A stretch of 64,000 nt of DNA. Source: Gymnorhina tibicen. Its lineage: Eukaryota; Chordata; Aves; Passeriformes; Artamidae. The stretch is from assembly GCA_013399875.1 (NCBI GenBank), contig VXAZ01000373.1:1-64000 (forward strand). Direction: 5' to 3'. Position numbers and translations under genes: made by a program. A model generated the notes under the pieces. The model had not been told where the DNA came from. It ran no database searches and saw only the letters and a program-made list of their open reading frames with translations. Positions 38,706-50,800 of the stretch are shown here, in pieces (the stretch's first letter is position 1; every line of letters starts with the position of its first letter).

Positions 38706-38720
38706 TTAATTAGCAATTAG
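38706..38720. promoter_or_regulatory. AT-rich pocket with paired homeodomain-type sites
   Basis: TTAATTAGCAATTAG contains two TAAT/ATTA cores (TAATTA and CAATTAG) in the middle of the CpG island, 111 bases before the DUSP22 start codon. It stands out because the surrounding several hundred bases are GC-rich. It may bind homeodomain factors or lie near the transcription start. Confidence 0.35.
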
Positions 38721-38830
38721 CCCGTCCCCAGTTCCCCCTTGGCAAGCACTATCCCATGCACGCCGACCCGCCGCTGGCAGCAGCGGCTGACGGCTTCTCC
38801 CGCGGTGCTGGCGTGCGGGTCGCTTAAGCC

Positions 38831-38851
38831 ATGGGGAATGGGATGAACAAG
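38831..38851 (+). CDS. DUSP22: DUSP22 coding exon 1 (residues 1-7)
   Basis: The exon encodes Met-Gly-Asn-Gly-Met-Asn-Lys, the N-terminus of DUSP22 (JKAP/JSP1/VHX), an atypical dual-specificity phosphatase that acts in JNK signalling and, in T cells, on the kinase Lck. Gly2 follows the initiator Met and fits the N-myristoylation signal known for this protein, which targets it to membranes. The ATG has a strong context (gccATGG), and an in-frame TAA lies at 38825-38827, so translation cannot start further up. The donor GTAACG is at 38852. The 5' UTR is within the CpG island but its start is not visible. The exon ends on a codon boundary, matching the phase of the exon at 44782. Confidence 0.95.
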
Positions 38852-41800
38852 GTAACGCCGCTCGTCGTTGTCGCCGTGCGCGAGTGCATGTGCGCGGGCC
38901 AGCGCAGCGGAGCCGGGGGTGGCGGTCCCTCCCCACCTCGGGGCGGGCGAGATGCCGCGGCGCCCCCGCCTTTGTCTCGCCCCTGCGCCTCGGGCACCCG
39001 CTCCAGGAACAAAGGCCAGGGCAAGAGGGCTTTTCCCTTCGGTTTTGGGGGTCCCCCGCCTCGGGGCGAGGGCGGAGGGACGCAGACCGCGGCCGCGCCG
39101 CTCCCTCGGGGCGCGCCGCCTCCTCCTCCTCCCCAGCCGCAGCGCGGGCGGGCGGGCGGGCGACAGGGGGGCCCTGGTTTCGGTGATGCGCGCCCGGGCT
39201 TCCCCTTCCCGGGTGAAGCGAGTTCCCGGCGGGTGACGAGGGCCGCCGTGCCCCCGGCCCCGGGCTTCAGCGCTCGCTCTGTTCTCCAGCCCTGGGTGCT
39301 GCCGTGCGGCAGAGCCGGCAACCCCTGACCTGCGGCAGGACCCGGGGCATGGGGCTGGCAGCGAGCGCGGCACTGAATCGTGTCCACTTGGCCAAAGCTC
39401 GCTGCGCTCCCAGGGCGCGGAGCAGCCTCTGGACGCGGGCTGTCGCTGGAGGGCTGGGCCCCGTGCCGGTGGGACAGGAAAGCGCTCGGCCCCAATGGAG
39501 ATCGCAGTGAGGAAGGAAGATGGATCTGTTTTGCAAAGGGTGTTGGCCTTTTGGCAGTAGGGGGCTTATTGTACGCACCGATTCCCCTGGCATGTCATGG
39601 TGGTTATCAAGGGACAACTGTGATTTTTCTCAGTATCTCCACCTCTGTTTAAAACCCAGGTTTGAAAGCGTGGTGGTAACTAGCTCTTTATATATAGCTT
39701 ACTATGAGGAACAGAAGTTGAGTCATCTCCTCTGTCTTACATCCTGCTTTGAGTGCTTTGGGAGTAGCTTTGCTGTGTGCGTGGCCTCTGACAAAGCGGA
39801 GGAGAAGAGCTAGAAATAGCTGCTCACATGTTGTCCCAGTCTGACATCCTTGGCCCTGGAAGTCAGACTGATGAACATCCAGAGTGCTTAGTGTGCTACC
39901 TGGAAGGGGAAGCCTTTTCATCCTATGGGTAGAGACATTGAAATGGAAACCTTCGGCAGGGAAAAGATCTGGCTGCTGGGGAATTGAGTTAGTGCATAGG
40001 AAGTAGAACCTCCCTTGGTCCTTTTCTCAGTTTTTGCTTTCAAAGTCTGGGGATAATGCTGTGATATTAGCCACTCATTGAAATTAGCCTTCTAGAAATG
40101 GCCAGTTAGGAAGAAATACAGCTAAGAGAGACTCCTTTTAGGCATCTGGTATGTTTGTAGTATTTTTCTTGGAATGTTTGAAATTATCAGAACATTTAGA
40201 GGGACACAATATGGGATGCTTAAGTTGCAATCTGGGGAGAAAAAGAATAAAACCAAAAGAACAACTCTCAGCCCTTTGAAGCTGTATTACATTTTACTGT
40301 GATACTATGTGGGTAGGAACTGGCAATCTGTGACTGGCCAAACTGATGATTTTAATTCTCTTAAATGTTGCCCTGACATGTACCAACTGGAGCTTTCAGG
40401 ACAAGCATAACACTACTTGGATTTTTCTCCCCTTTCTTATGGCTATATCCAAGAGGTTGAGATGTTCAGCAGTTTGGGAAGGAGGTTACAACCATGTTGG
40501 CTACTGGCCATCAGGGTTTATTTTTGTAGGGGTCCTACATGTTGGTCTGGTACTTGCCACCCTCAGAATGTGCCCCTGGATCATCTCTTCCTTCTGATCT
40601 TGTGAGTCGGCAAAGCTTGAGGGGCAAGGGGAAGCATGGAGCCATCAGCACAGATGTAGATGACTCAGTGTAGTCAATCAATACAAATTGCTTTAGTTTG
40701 CAGCTGAAGTGTGTTTTTTGTGGTGGAGCTGTATAGGGATGGTAGGAGAAAATAATCAGCTTATTTGATGGTGGATTACTTCATTTACGGAATCCCTTTG
40801 TACTGATGGCAAGGGAAGAGGATTAATGATGACCTGTAATGGGTGTGGTAAGAAAGAGCTCCAGGGACTGCTACAGCCTCTGGATGCTGATCCTTTCTCA
40901 ATGGCACGGTCCCCTCCTTCTTCTTTTGTCCCATGATACTGATGTATTTCATAGCAAATAGCAATTGCACATGATTTTATGTGGCCATTAGAGTGATAAG
41001 GGCTGGAGGCCTGGCATTCTTTTTAGGTGGGGTTTGTCTTTTGTTGCTAATTTTCTCTGTAAAATTAGCCTGGTCTAGTTTTTTTCCTAAAGCCCATCCA
41101 AGCCTTCTGACATTTCCCAAATTAAACTGAAAGCATTTGTTCATAGATACCTTTCTTATTCTGTTCAGAGAAGGAAAATAGGCTTGTGAATGTGCATTGA
41201 CCTGGCTAGTACTAATTTTTAGTACTTCACCTTTTTTTCTTATATTTTTAAGATGTATATTTTACAGAATGAGTAATGGGGTCTGACTTAGGAAATTGGG
41301 TGGTCTGATTTGTCTTCATGCTTAATGTCTAACTCTGAGTTGTATTCAAAGTTCAAGTCTGTGGTTGAAATGCACAAAGATGTTTTCCAGGAGCTGAAGT
41401 CTAGCGGCTGAGATGGTGACAAGATTTGACTATCTGTGAACAGGATCTTGGTGAAAAGCTCTTCCTGGGGTTTAGTTGTTGTTCAGTGCTGTTAAAGTTA
41501 ACTGACAGTTATTCATGTAAACTCTTCAGAAGGTTCGAGTGTTATCTCTACAAAAAGGGCAGATAAGCCCTGTTTGTTGTAGGAGTGGATTCATAAGAAA
41601 TTTAAACCAGTGTGGCTAGTTACAGCTGAGGTAGCCAATTTTATGGAAGTCAGAGAAGCTGTGCCAGTTCATGTCAGCAGCAAATCCCCCTCCCTGATGT
41701 GTGCCCCTCTCCTGTACTACTGGACAAAGGTAGGCTTGTCTTCTTTCAGAGTGCCATCTCTGAGAAAGCCCCATGAACTTCTCCAGAGTACCCATCAGTA

Positions 41801-44781
41801 CTAACACATCTAGCAGCAGTGTTGGGCAAGGAGTTAGGTGCTTTATTGTAAGCATTTGTCTATATAGGAAACAGCAGCAAAGTAGCCCTTTAAGCCATTT
41901 TGCAGAGAGGTTTATTGTCAGAGAGGGCTGACAGAAGCATTAGCAACTATTGTCTGTTCCAGAGCTCTGTCTTTGTGCAAGGTGGAGGACATGAGCGGCT
42001 GTCATGTGAGGTACAAATGAAGACAGGCGTTGGTGTCCTTTTGCCATGGTCGTGCATTCTTCTGCATCGGTTATATCTCTGTGGTCATTTTCTCAATGTT
42101 TCGGATCATATAAAGAGGCTACTGTTTTTATTCATAGAGCAGTGGTTGAGAAGTTCACAAAAACAACCACCTTATTTTTCTTCTCTTCTGACTCCCACCC
42201 CTTCTCTCTCACACGCCCCTAGCAGCCATCAGCCTTCATTTTGCACGGCCCGGAGTTGCAGTTACTGAAGGCAGTGTGAGATGACACAGCTGAAAGTTCC
42301 CAGCCATAGTCGAGTGCTGAAGTATTAGTCAGCATGACCTGAAGATTCACTTCTTTCCAGGTAGCTTTCACCCATAGTAATGTTTCTTGCTTCTAGAATG
42401 ACTAGTACAACAGGGGTAACATCTGTCCTTGGTTACACGGTGTCCTCATTACCTATCTAGCATACAGCATTGCTTCATGATGCACAAATGCAGACTTCTG
42501 GATTTTTCCTCCTTTGCCAGCAAGAAACCTCATTTCTGCAACCCCCCAGTGTTTCTCAGTATCTTTAATTTCTAATGTCAAAGCTTAATTACTGTGACTG
42601 GAAATTAAGCTTTTATTCTCTCTTGAGAATGCACATTTGATGCAGAAATAATGTCCTGGAGTCGAAAATGCTATAGTCTACAGCAGTGGCGGTGTGATGG
42701 AAGATTTGTGCTGCAGATAGGAAACACCAGATAGCTATTTTAAAATATCAGAAAGGCATTTTTCTTTTTTTTTTTTTTTCATTTTTAATGCATAAGTTGA
42801 GAGAGCTCACTGGGGTGATCTCACTGGTGAAATTGAGTCCCTTTTGCTTTAGAACATGATTTTGTTTGCAGAATTTGGCCTCTTTGGCAATGACTCTTGA
42901 GTACTGTCCTCTCTGGAACAGCTACAGGCTTCTTTTTCCTAGCCTGGGATGCAACATTAGACCTGCACTTCTAGCAGTGTCATCAAGAGTGCTTGAAATA
43001 ATGAATTGTCCCTTGAAACCATGAGTCTTGTGCACATGGAAGGGGACAGCAGGATGTTATAAAGATTCTTTACCCCACATGACACCCTGGCACTGGAAAC
43101 TGCCCTGGGGATTTTTGCTGTCTTTGTAAGAATATTGAATTTGTACAAATGAAGAGGGAAGGAAAAAGGAGAAAGCTGTGTGAGCTTATCTTTGCAAAAT
43201 GTACAGGTGCCTGTTTGTACAAGACTAAAGAACTGTTTCCTTGACAAGCCAGTGCTGTCAATCAGCCCTTAATTTGCAAGCAAGGGTCTACAAGCAGCAA
43301 GGTACAGCAAGGGTCCCCGAGAAGCCATCTTTCAGTATCCGGGGAGAGAATTGAGCCCTGTGTTTAGAGCTGGTGTGACACAGCAGGCAGAGAGTGATCG
43401 CCCAGCAAAGCCTAAAGGGAGGAATGTTTGCACAAACCAAAGCTGCAAGGAGTGCAAGAGATGCTGCAGCCTTTCTGTTTCCCGCAAGGCTCGATAAATA
43501 ACAGTGAACACGATGCTTTTATCGGAGGAAAGCCCTGAAGTTAGGGCAGGTTAGAAGCTATTTTACAGGCTCTTCTGCTGGCCCTGCTAACCTGTGCATG
43601 GTGAGCTGGGTCGCCTTTCAGCAGGAAGGCTGCAGTGAAACGGAGGCTGTGGCAATAATCCCTGATGAAAAGTCCTTCATGACTTTCGGAACTTCGCGGC
43701 TGCCGGATTGAGCTAAATGGGTGGAGTTTTCCCTTTAAATAGCTGTGCCTGAGAGACTGCTGCTGCTGTTGTGGTGACACTGGGGTGTTGCTAAGGCTAT
43801 AGGAAGTCGGTGCTGACATATCTGTGTTGGTGGTATGCTTAGCATGGACTGAAAAAAAATGGATCGTGTGGTTTCGCCACCACAGTTCTGATCTCCTCAA
43901 AGGATGTGGGTGTAGGTCAGAGACTTCAGGTGGCAGAGAACAAAAATCTTGGCCAGAAAATGTGTGTTTGGTGTGCCTGAGATTTTTTTTTTTTTATGTC
44001 CTTACTGGTGTTCCCAAGTTGGGAGGGTTATGAGGGTGGGATGGGTAGCACTACAGTGTCACCTGCCTCTGTATCTGTGCATGCATGTGTCCTCACACTG
44101 CACATGCTGGTCCTTGGGCAGACCTTGAAACTCCCCAGTTAAAGAATGTCCTGTAACTGAGACCCATGCAGGCATCTGGGAGTGTGGGGTGAGTAGGTAG
44201 ATCTGGGAGAGAAAAAATGCAATTCACGGACTTTCAGCAGGTCCCTTTCTATGTGAACACACAAGTTGCTCTTTGCAGTGATTTCCTCTAAGAGCTCCAG
44301 AGTGCTGCAGCCCTGACTTGCATGGCTTTGCACTTCAAAAGCCTCGAAGGATGTCGTTTTGCAGTTCTTTGTCCAGCTTCCTCAGCAACTTTAGGCAAAT
44401 CACCTTAGCTGTGTGAAGTTTCATCATTAGTTCCATGAGGGTAACTCTTACCCTGCTGCGGGGGGCAGGGGAGGGCTGTGTTGCGAGGCCCTCTTCACAA
44501 TTTTTTAACCACATTTGCTGTCCTTGGAGAGCCTCCATTAAGTGAGAGTCCCCACGATTAACAACCCCCATCCGCCAAGGAATGCTGTCAAAGCTCAGCA
44601 TGCCTAGAGCTGTCTGGTTTGAGAAGGTTGCAAAGAGGCACTAAATGCTGTCAGCATGTTTTAGATTGCATTTGACAATAGTCTGCTAAAGTAGTATGTT
44701 CCATCCTGTATGCAAATTGAACTTTGTCAAATTGTCTTACCACAAGATATCTATATTTGATACTATATTTCTTTCTCACAG
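38852..44781 (+). other. DUSP22: DUSP22 intron 1
   Basis: The intron is 5.9 kb, from GTAACG to a ttctcacag acceptor. Its first 600 bases are CpG island. A stretch at about 43300-43920 is richer in CpG and GC than its surroundings and could be an internal enhancer or alternative promoter. A T-run is at 42765-42779. I see no repeat element I can name and no additional exon. The GC-rich frames that begin at the DUSP22 ATG and read through the donor (to 39328) are read-through artefacts. Confidence 0.85.
42765..42779. repeat. Poly-T run
   Basis: A run of 15 T bases in DUSP22 intron 1, with no recognisable retroelement next to it. Confidence 0.9.
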
Positions 44782-44815
44782 ATTCTGCCTGGCTTGTTCA
44801 TTGGCAACTTTAAAG
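44782..44815 (+). CDS. DUSP22: DUSP22 coding exon 2 (microexon, residues 8-18)
   Basis: This 34-base exon encodes Ile-Leu-Pro-Gly-Leu-Phe-Ile-Gly-Asn-Phe-Lys plus the first base of Asp19. This is the first strand of the phosphatase fold; the motif 'ILPGLYIG' is standard in atypical DUSPs. Human DUSP22 has Tyr where this copy has Phe13, a conservative change. The exon is bounded by ttctcacag (ending 44781) and GTAAG (44816). It enters in phase 0 and leaves in phase 1, matching both neighbours. It is too short to show up as an open frame and is identified from protein similarity, splice sites and phase together. Confidence 0.93.
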
Positions 44816-47800
44816 GTAAGATTAGTTTTATCATTATCTCTAGGATTACTTAGGAGGGGTCTTAAGGTGTTGTTTTGCAGGCACTCAGAATTCTCTGGTA
44901 TCTCTGTAGCTTTTTAACCCCATCTTGCTTCATGTCTGGATTCACCTGATAGCACTTAAAGAAGAACTCGTTTGCTCTCTCGTCTGTGTTCTGTGCTGCA
45001 AGTACTTTGAGAAAAGTAAAATGAATATCATCTCCTCGGAGCATGCTTCAGCTGGAATTCCTAAACATTGGCTTGCCTTAAACGATTCCTGTGCTTGGCA
45101 GGCAAGCCTGTGAGCCAGGCAGATTCTTTGTAAGGCTTATTGCAAGCCCTCCTTATAAGTAAAGGCTTACTATGCCTCCCGCTCATTGCTTTCATTATTT
45201 TGGTTATTTATAACAACTGCCAAAGAGTTCTGTTATCACCGCTTGTGAGACTGGTAGGTCTGCTGGTTGCAGCCTGACCACTGATACTCACACCGTCTCT
45301 GTTGCAGATGTAAGTTTCTATGGATTTTTTTCCTTTATGCATGAGGTTTATTTTTTGTGTACAGACACATTTAGAAAACACAGGAAACTTTATGTAGACA
45401 TCCAAATAAATGGCCTGTTCTCAAAGCACTCTGTTAGCTGCAGTTCTTGGCTGACTCTCCCTACTCAGAAGTAAACCAGTTGTGCACGTACAGTTATTTT
45501 GATAGATGTAGACCCTATATTTCCAATGCTTGGGTAAAACAGCAAAGCAGGACTCACAGAGGCTCCTGAGATAGCCTGTCCTTCCCCGGCTGTCTGATAC
45601 CACACCCAGTCTGTTAAGACTGGTAATGTCTACACTGGATTCAGATGGTGCTGCACCTTCTCTCTGCCTCATGCCAACCCTTCCTTCCTTGCCTCCCCGT
45701 CCTGAAACCCGTGAGTTCAGTGTTTTTTGCCTGATCGACTTGCCTCTGGATCTGCTGACCCATACTGTGGATCCAGTGCTTGCTGGCCCTTGGGATGGGG
45801 AGCCAATAACTTTGGAAGGCAGCCCAGAGGTACATGTGAAGTTAAAAGCTGCCTTTTGCCACACCACAAACACAAGTACAATGGCTACTGTGTGAGGGAG
45901 TTAATCATACCATGGTAAGGAAAATGAGGGCATGGACATGATTTTATGCTGATAATGAAAGGAGAAAAATGAAAAAAGTAGGAAAAAAGGAGAATAAGGC
46001 CAAGAGGGTAGTTTTGAAAGCCCTTTGCATGGACCACTGCATGGTCTGATGACAAAATTAACTAACTTGGTCACAGCCATGTTGCTTCCTCTTTTTCTTT
46101 TCTGTTCTCGAAGTAATTGAGGAGAGGGCTGGAATTGGGAGGATGTTGGATAGTAGAGTCCTTTAGGTTTCAGGTAGTCTGGCAAAGTGGGCAGGGTGGG
46201 CCCTGGTAACATGGCTCCCAATCTGTCCCTCTCACCGTGGCCATCCTGCTGGTAAGCCCTTGCCAGCCCACCCAGGGGAGTGAAACTCAGCCGGAGCATC
46301 TGTTTGCTGGTGCAGTTCTGTTTTCAGTGGAAGGGAGTTGGCCAAGGTTGTGGAGTGAGTCAGCATCTCTGCCCATGCAGGCCTGTGGCCCTCTCACTTG
46401 TGCTGCCCTGACTGCTCTCCATGTGCCTTGGGAGTGGCCCTGGAATGGCACAGCAGGTCATGCCTGCATGGGGAGCAGAGGCGTGCGTGCAGGTGGAGGT
46501 GCTGTGAGTGGGCAGTGTTCCTGGGAACCTCGCTGAAAAAAAAGCAGAGGGTATAATGTTTCTGCTTACCTCCATAAAAGAGAGTAAAGACGAGTTGACT
46601 TTAACCCCAGTGTTTGTGTTATGGAGTCTGTTTTTTAAATTAATTAAAAACACAAACAAAATGTCCGTTTATTTACTGCTATGACCTTTGCTCATATTGC
46701 ATTTAATGACTATGTTCTACCATCACAAGTACCTGTTATAATCTCAGATAAGCTACCATACCTGGAGAGGAAGAGAAAAGTTAGGTGTTACAGTACTTCA
46801 CTAACACAAGAGCATACTTTTAAAATTCTTAGCCTTTTCTGCATCTCTTGTCCCTCAACACCCCCTTGCCTCACTGCTTAGGAGCAGTTGCAACAAACTC
46901 ACTATGCAGTGAAGTCATCCTGTTTAGGAACAGGTTGTTGGTTAATTACCGGTGTATTTTTCTGGAGGAGTTTGATCCCCATGTTCTTGGGGCATGTTCT
47001 GATTTGTGGCACTTTTTAAAAAAGTGACAAATGAGCGTTGAGTCTGCCACAAAGGGGATCGCTGACTGAGAAATACACAGCAGCATGTGCAGTTGGGATT
47101 GGTCAGTGTCCTGATTTGGGCAGCTGAAATGACTAGCTACTTGCAAAGACAGGGGTTTACACCATAATTTCCTGTAATGCATTTTTGACCAGTCTCCCAT
47201 TCTGCAGTTTAAGACCGATAGCTTGAGTTGAATAATCAGTAAGATTATTGAATTGTCAGTAAGAGGAGGAAACACTGAATCCCTGGTGTTGTGCATCTTG
47301 CCCAGACACAGGGCTGAGACTTCGAGGCACTGAGTCCCTGAGCAGGGGTGGAGAGGAGGGAGCTTCTCCTGAAGCTGAGTCAGGGAAATGTCTGTAAACC
47401 GCTCTGATCTGCCCTCTGGAGGATAGCCGTTCCCCAGTGGCTCCTCGGGGAGCCTGAGCATGCACAGTTTGCAGAGCTAAATCAAAGTACCATCCTACTC
47501 ACCCTCCTGTCTCGCTGCTGCATGGGAGACCTCTGGGAACACTGGCAGACTGGGAAAAGGCACAGTTATTCCAGATGGGTGCCTTTCTGCTGAGTGAAAG
47601 TAGGATGTTTGAGATGTTAAACACTAATTCTGGAGGGCTGTTGTCTGGAGAAGGCATTCAGCAGTTGTTCTGATTGGAGAATTATTATTCACCATTCAGC
47701 TATATTTCTACTTTTAGGCCTAATAAACTTAAAAACAGTCTATGACAGAGCAGTGGAAATTCTGCATTTGACTGGGAGATAAACTGAGGCCCAGTAACAG

Positions 47801-50800
47801 CTTGTGAAGTGAACCTGTGGCAGAAATGGGAGCTGAGCTTGCTGCTTCTGTTTTGTTTACTGCTGCACAAACCTCTAAGCACATAGACTGAGAGGGGCTT
47901 TAATAAGCACCTTAAGGATCTTTAGGGTAGAAAGTTACATGTAGTGCTGATTATGGAAAGCACTGAAGTATCTCCTGAAATCCCCCTAAGTCCACAAGGC
48001 TTGAGTATGTCTCTGAAAAACTTATCTGAATAAGCACAGATCTTGGCATGTGTTCAAGTGCTTTTTATCTTACAGGCTCTATAAGCATGATTCAGCTCAT
48101 CAGTGCACATGAAAATTGTGGTATGCTCCTGAGAGGGTGTATTTGAGATTGCACAGCTAGAGGGCAGAAAAATTCAAGAAGAACCATAGATGTCCATATA
48201 AAATGCCAAGACCAAGTCTGGTCTGAAAGCCCAGAAGGAAACAGAGCTCTTGGGATTCTTTTGTGAAAGTGAAGGAGGAGTTATTTCTTTGCAAATGGGA
48301 GAGTAGGGGGTTAAGAGAGAAAAATGAGGGAAAAGAAAGAGGAAGTTAACTTTTCTTCCTGCCTCTAGTTTTGGAGAAAATTTGGTTTGTTTCATTTGTA
48401 CCTTACAGACGAAATGCAGTCCTCTCAAAAGACAATTTATTGTAGGACTGCATGTCCACTTGTCTTCTGCACTGGAAACTTGATGTCCCTTGAAAGTCAC
48501 CTGTGCTCGCAACAAAAATTGTTGCTTTGTTCCTTAAGGACAAACAGACAGAACAGCCTGGTTCTCTGCACATGTGAAAAAAAAATCTGTTTCTTCTGAT
48601 AAGAGATTCTTAATGGGTGCTTGGTTTGCTTCCAAACCAAGAGGTGTGGCAGTAGCAAAAACTGGCGACTCAAGAGTGTTTCTACCTTGAATATTAAAGA
48701 GCTTGTGTTCTTCCTTATTTGTAATCATTCAAGGTTTTTTCCATGGAATATTTGGGGGCTTTTTAATTTGAAGGGGAAAGCCACAATATGAGGTTTAATT
48801 TCCCCCAAAGAGTCCAGTGTTGCTGTGGATGATCTGGATAGTCTTGGGAAAGTTTCTGCCCTTCCCATTACTAAGTGTATAAAAAGGCAATGCCCACCAA
48901 GTAGTTCTGCTGTGTTTCTAGAGTCAGTTAATTCCTGTTCTCATCTGCTTAATATGTTTTTTTAAGTTCCATTTCCTAAGGCTTTATATCAAGTACTGAA
49001 AACAGGAAAAGATGGAGATACCATTCCCTTTTCCAGGTTCACCTTTTGAAGGAAGAGAGTTTGTTGGTACTCCATTAAACAGAGTACTGACCTCTTTTCC
49101 CCACTTTTCTTGCTCCCCAGAAAGGTCCTTCTGAGAAGACGGGACAAAGTATGTTTTAGAACATGGTGTGGAGACAGGAGATGTGGAGTTTTTGTTCATG
49201 TACACCGTTTGTGCATGTGTCTCTGTAACTGCACATAATTGGATTCAGGAACAAAGCTCTCCTGATGGGAAACCATTCTCAGTGATAGCTCTTAGTGCTC
49301 TGAACCACTGCAGAGGAGGTTCTTCTTTAGGTGACCGTCTCTCTGTCTAGCTCTCTCCAAAGCAGAAAACAGAGGGTAGACAAAAATTTGCTTTACATAA
49401 TAAAAAAATTAGGATCTGGTTGTGGGATTCTGTTGTGAATTCCACTTGTTGGTTTTGCTGTGCCTTAAATCATATCTCCCCTGCTGGGGGAGGATTCCGA
49501 AGTCCTTGCCTGGATTTCTACTTAATTAAGGACATCCAGCCTTCTCTGCTTTCAGATAGTTTATTAAGTCTTAACAGAAAAGTTAAAAGTACAGCAGAGA
49601 GATGTGAATGCTTGAGGAAAATGCACAGAATGCCTCAGAAATCAAGATAACACGGCCTTCTTAAAGCTGAACTACCCAATCGGTGTTTGAAATGACAGAT
49701 ATTTTCACTTTTCTACCAATATTCAACAAATTTTTACAGTACGTCCACAGGAACTGTGGATTTCTGTATCCAATCACTTTAAACAATTTTGCCGCATTAA
49801 ATGGAGTAGTAAAAGAAGAAAAAGAGGGTTTGAGAACAACAACAATCCTCCATTTTGGAGTTTTTGCTTTTTATCTATTTGCTACTTTAACAAACCCAAC
49901 TACCTTTATATTTTCACCCTGTGTAACCTTACATAATATTCTATCATCTAGTTCACACCACTGTGCATTCAGATTCTTCCCAGAGAGCTGGCAGCTTTCT
50001 CCATGGACAAAGGTCAAAAACAGTGTCTTCCAGGGGGGTAAAACTCCTTAAAACAGGCAGAGAAGTATTCCCTGCACTCTGGACTCCCACATCTGGTGAT
50101 GATGAAATTGTAGTCTATATATCTGCAGATTGAGACTTAATACTATTGTACATACTGGGCTGACCTGCCTTGTCTGAGAGGAAGTCCTTATCCCTCCCTC
50201 ACCTTGCATTTCTATGGTAGCACTAAAATACTGAAGTAAGAGAGAATGGTTGTAGGTACATTTGAGACTTCACCACTGCAGTATTGGAGTTATTCAGCTG
50301 TTGATGTGTCTTAACTGGAGTGGATGGAGCTGTGTTGTCTCCCTTTTGCTGATGGGGGATGGAAGCACACTGCAGTAGGTGATTTGCTCCCCAGCCATGC
50401 AGTAAGGCTTCCCAGAGCTTCAGGGAAACAAATTCTGACAGGCCCCTGGTCCCTGGTTTTGATGACTTTGGCATTGCTTTTGCAATTAAGTGTTTGCAGC
50501 TCTCTGCATGAGTAGAGGTTAAGCTTGGAGTCATAGTATGAAACTGAGGGAAAATAGGCTAAATGTGGGAGGGAGAGAGGAAGACTTCCCCAGTGTGAAC
50601 TGTGTCATTTTGTGTGAGGGGAGAGTTTCCCAAAGGCTTTACTCAAAAGTCCATGTCTGCATCAGCTGAGAAGCATTTTGCTGTATGAAACAGAATGTTA
50701 GGTAACCTGTTGTGAAGAATAATACCACATTTGAGGCACACTTTAGAGGATGCTCAGGAGGGCCTCTGATAGGTAGGTTTAATCTTAACATTTGGAAATG

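Larger units (their letters stand above)
38050..39490 (+). promoter_or_regulatory. DUSP22: CpG island and promoter of DUSP22
   Basis: About 1.4 kb of very GC- and CpG-rich DNA covers the upstream region, the 5' UTR, the first coding exon and the start of intron 1. There is no TATA box near the start, and the transcription start is not resolvable from sequence. It includes a GC box (38567-38577), a ZNF143-type site (38547-38561) and an AT-rich pocket (38706-38720). Simple GC-rich repeats occur downstream of the exon (CTC repeats about 39118-39132, GGGC repeats about 39145-39161). Long frames on both strands in this island are a by-product of GC richness. One base, 38592, is undetermined. Confidence 0.9.

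Noticed and set aside
38049..38720. Open frames of up to 223 codons on the plus strand upstream of DUSP22
   Set aside because: They consist of Arg/Ala/Pro/Gly-rich sequence with overlapping frames open on both strands, the pattern produced by high GC content. They contain the undetermined base and have no recognisable domain.
38831..39328. 165-codon frame starting at the DUSP22 ATG
   Set aside because: Only the first seven codons are DUSP22. After the donor at 38852 it reads into intron 1, and the real next codons are at 44782.
38717..39495. Open frames of 218 and 223 codons on the minus strand across DUSP22 exon 1
   Set aside because: They are low-complexity GC-driven frames antisense to a confirmed exon and CpG island. 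No domain or splice pattern supports them.
44370..44450. Possible inverted MIR fragment (ctttaggcaaatcacctta)
   Set aside because: Only one half of the MIR pattern is present, so I cannot support it.
46946..47461. 171-codon minus-strand frame in DUSP22 intron 2
   Set aside because: It is long for the window but has no recognisable domain or convincing splice or promoter context. A database search with no hit would confirm the rejection.
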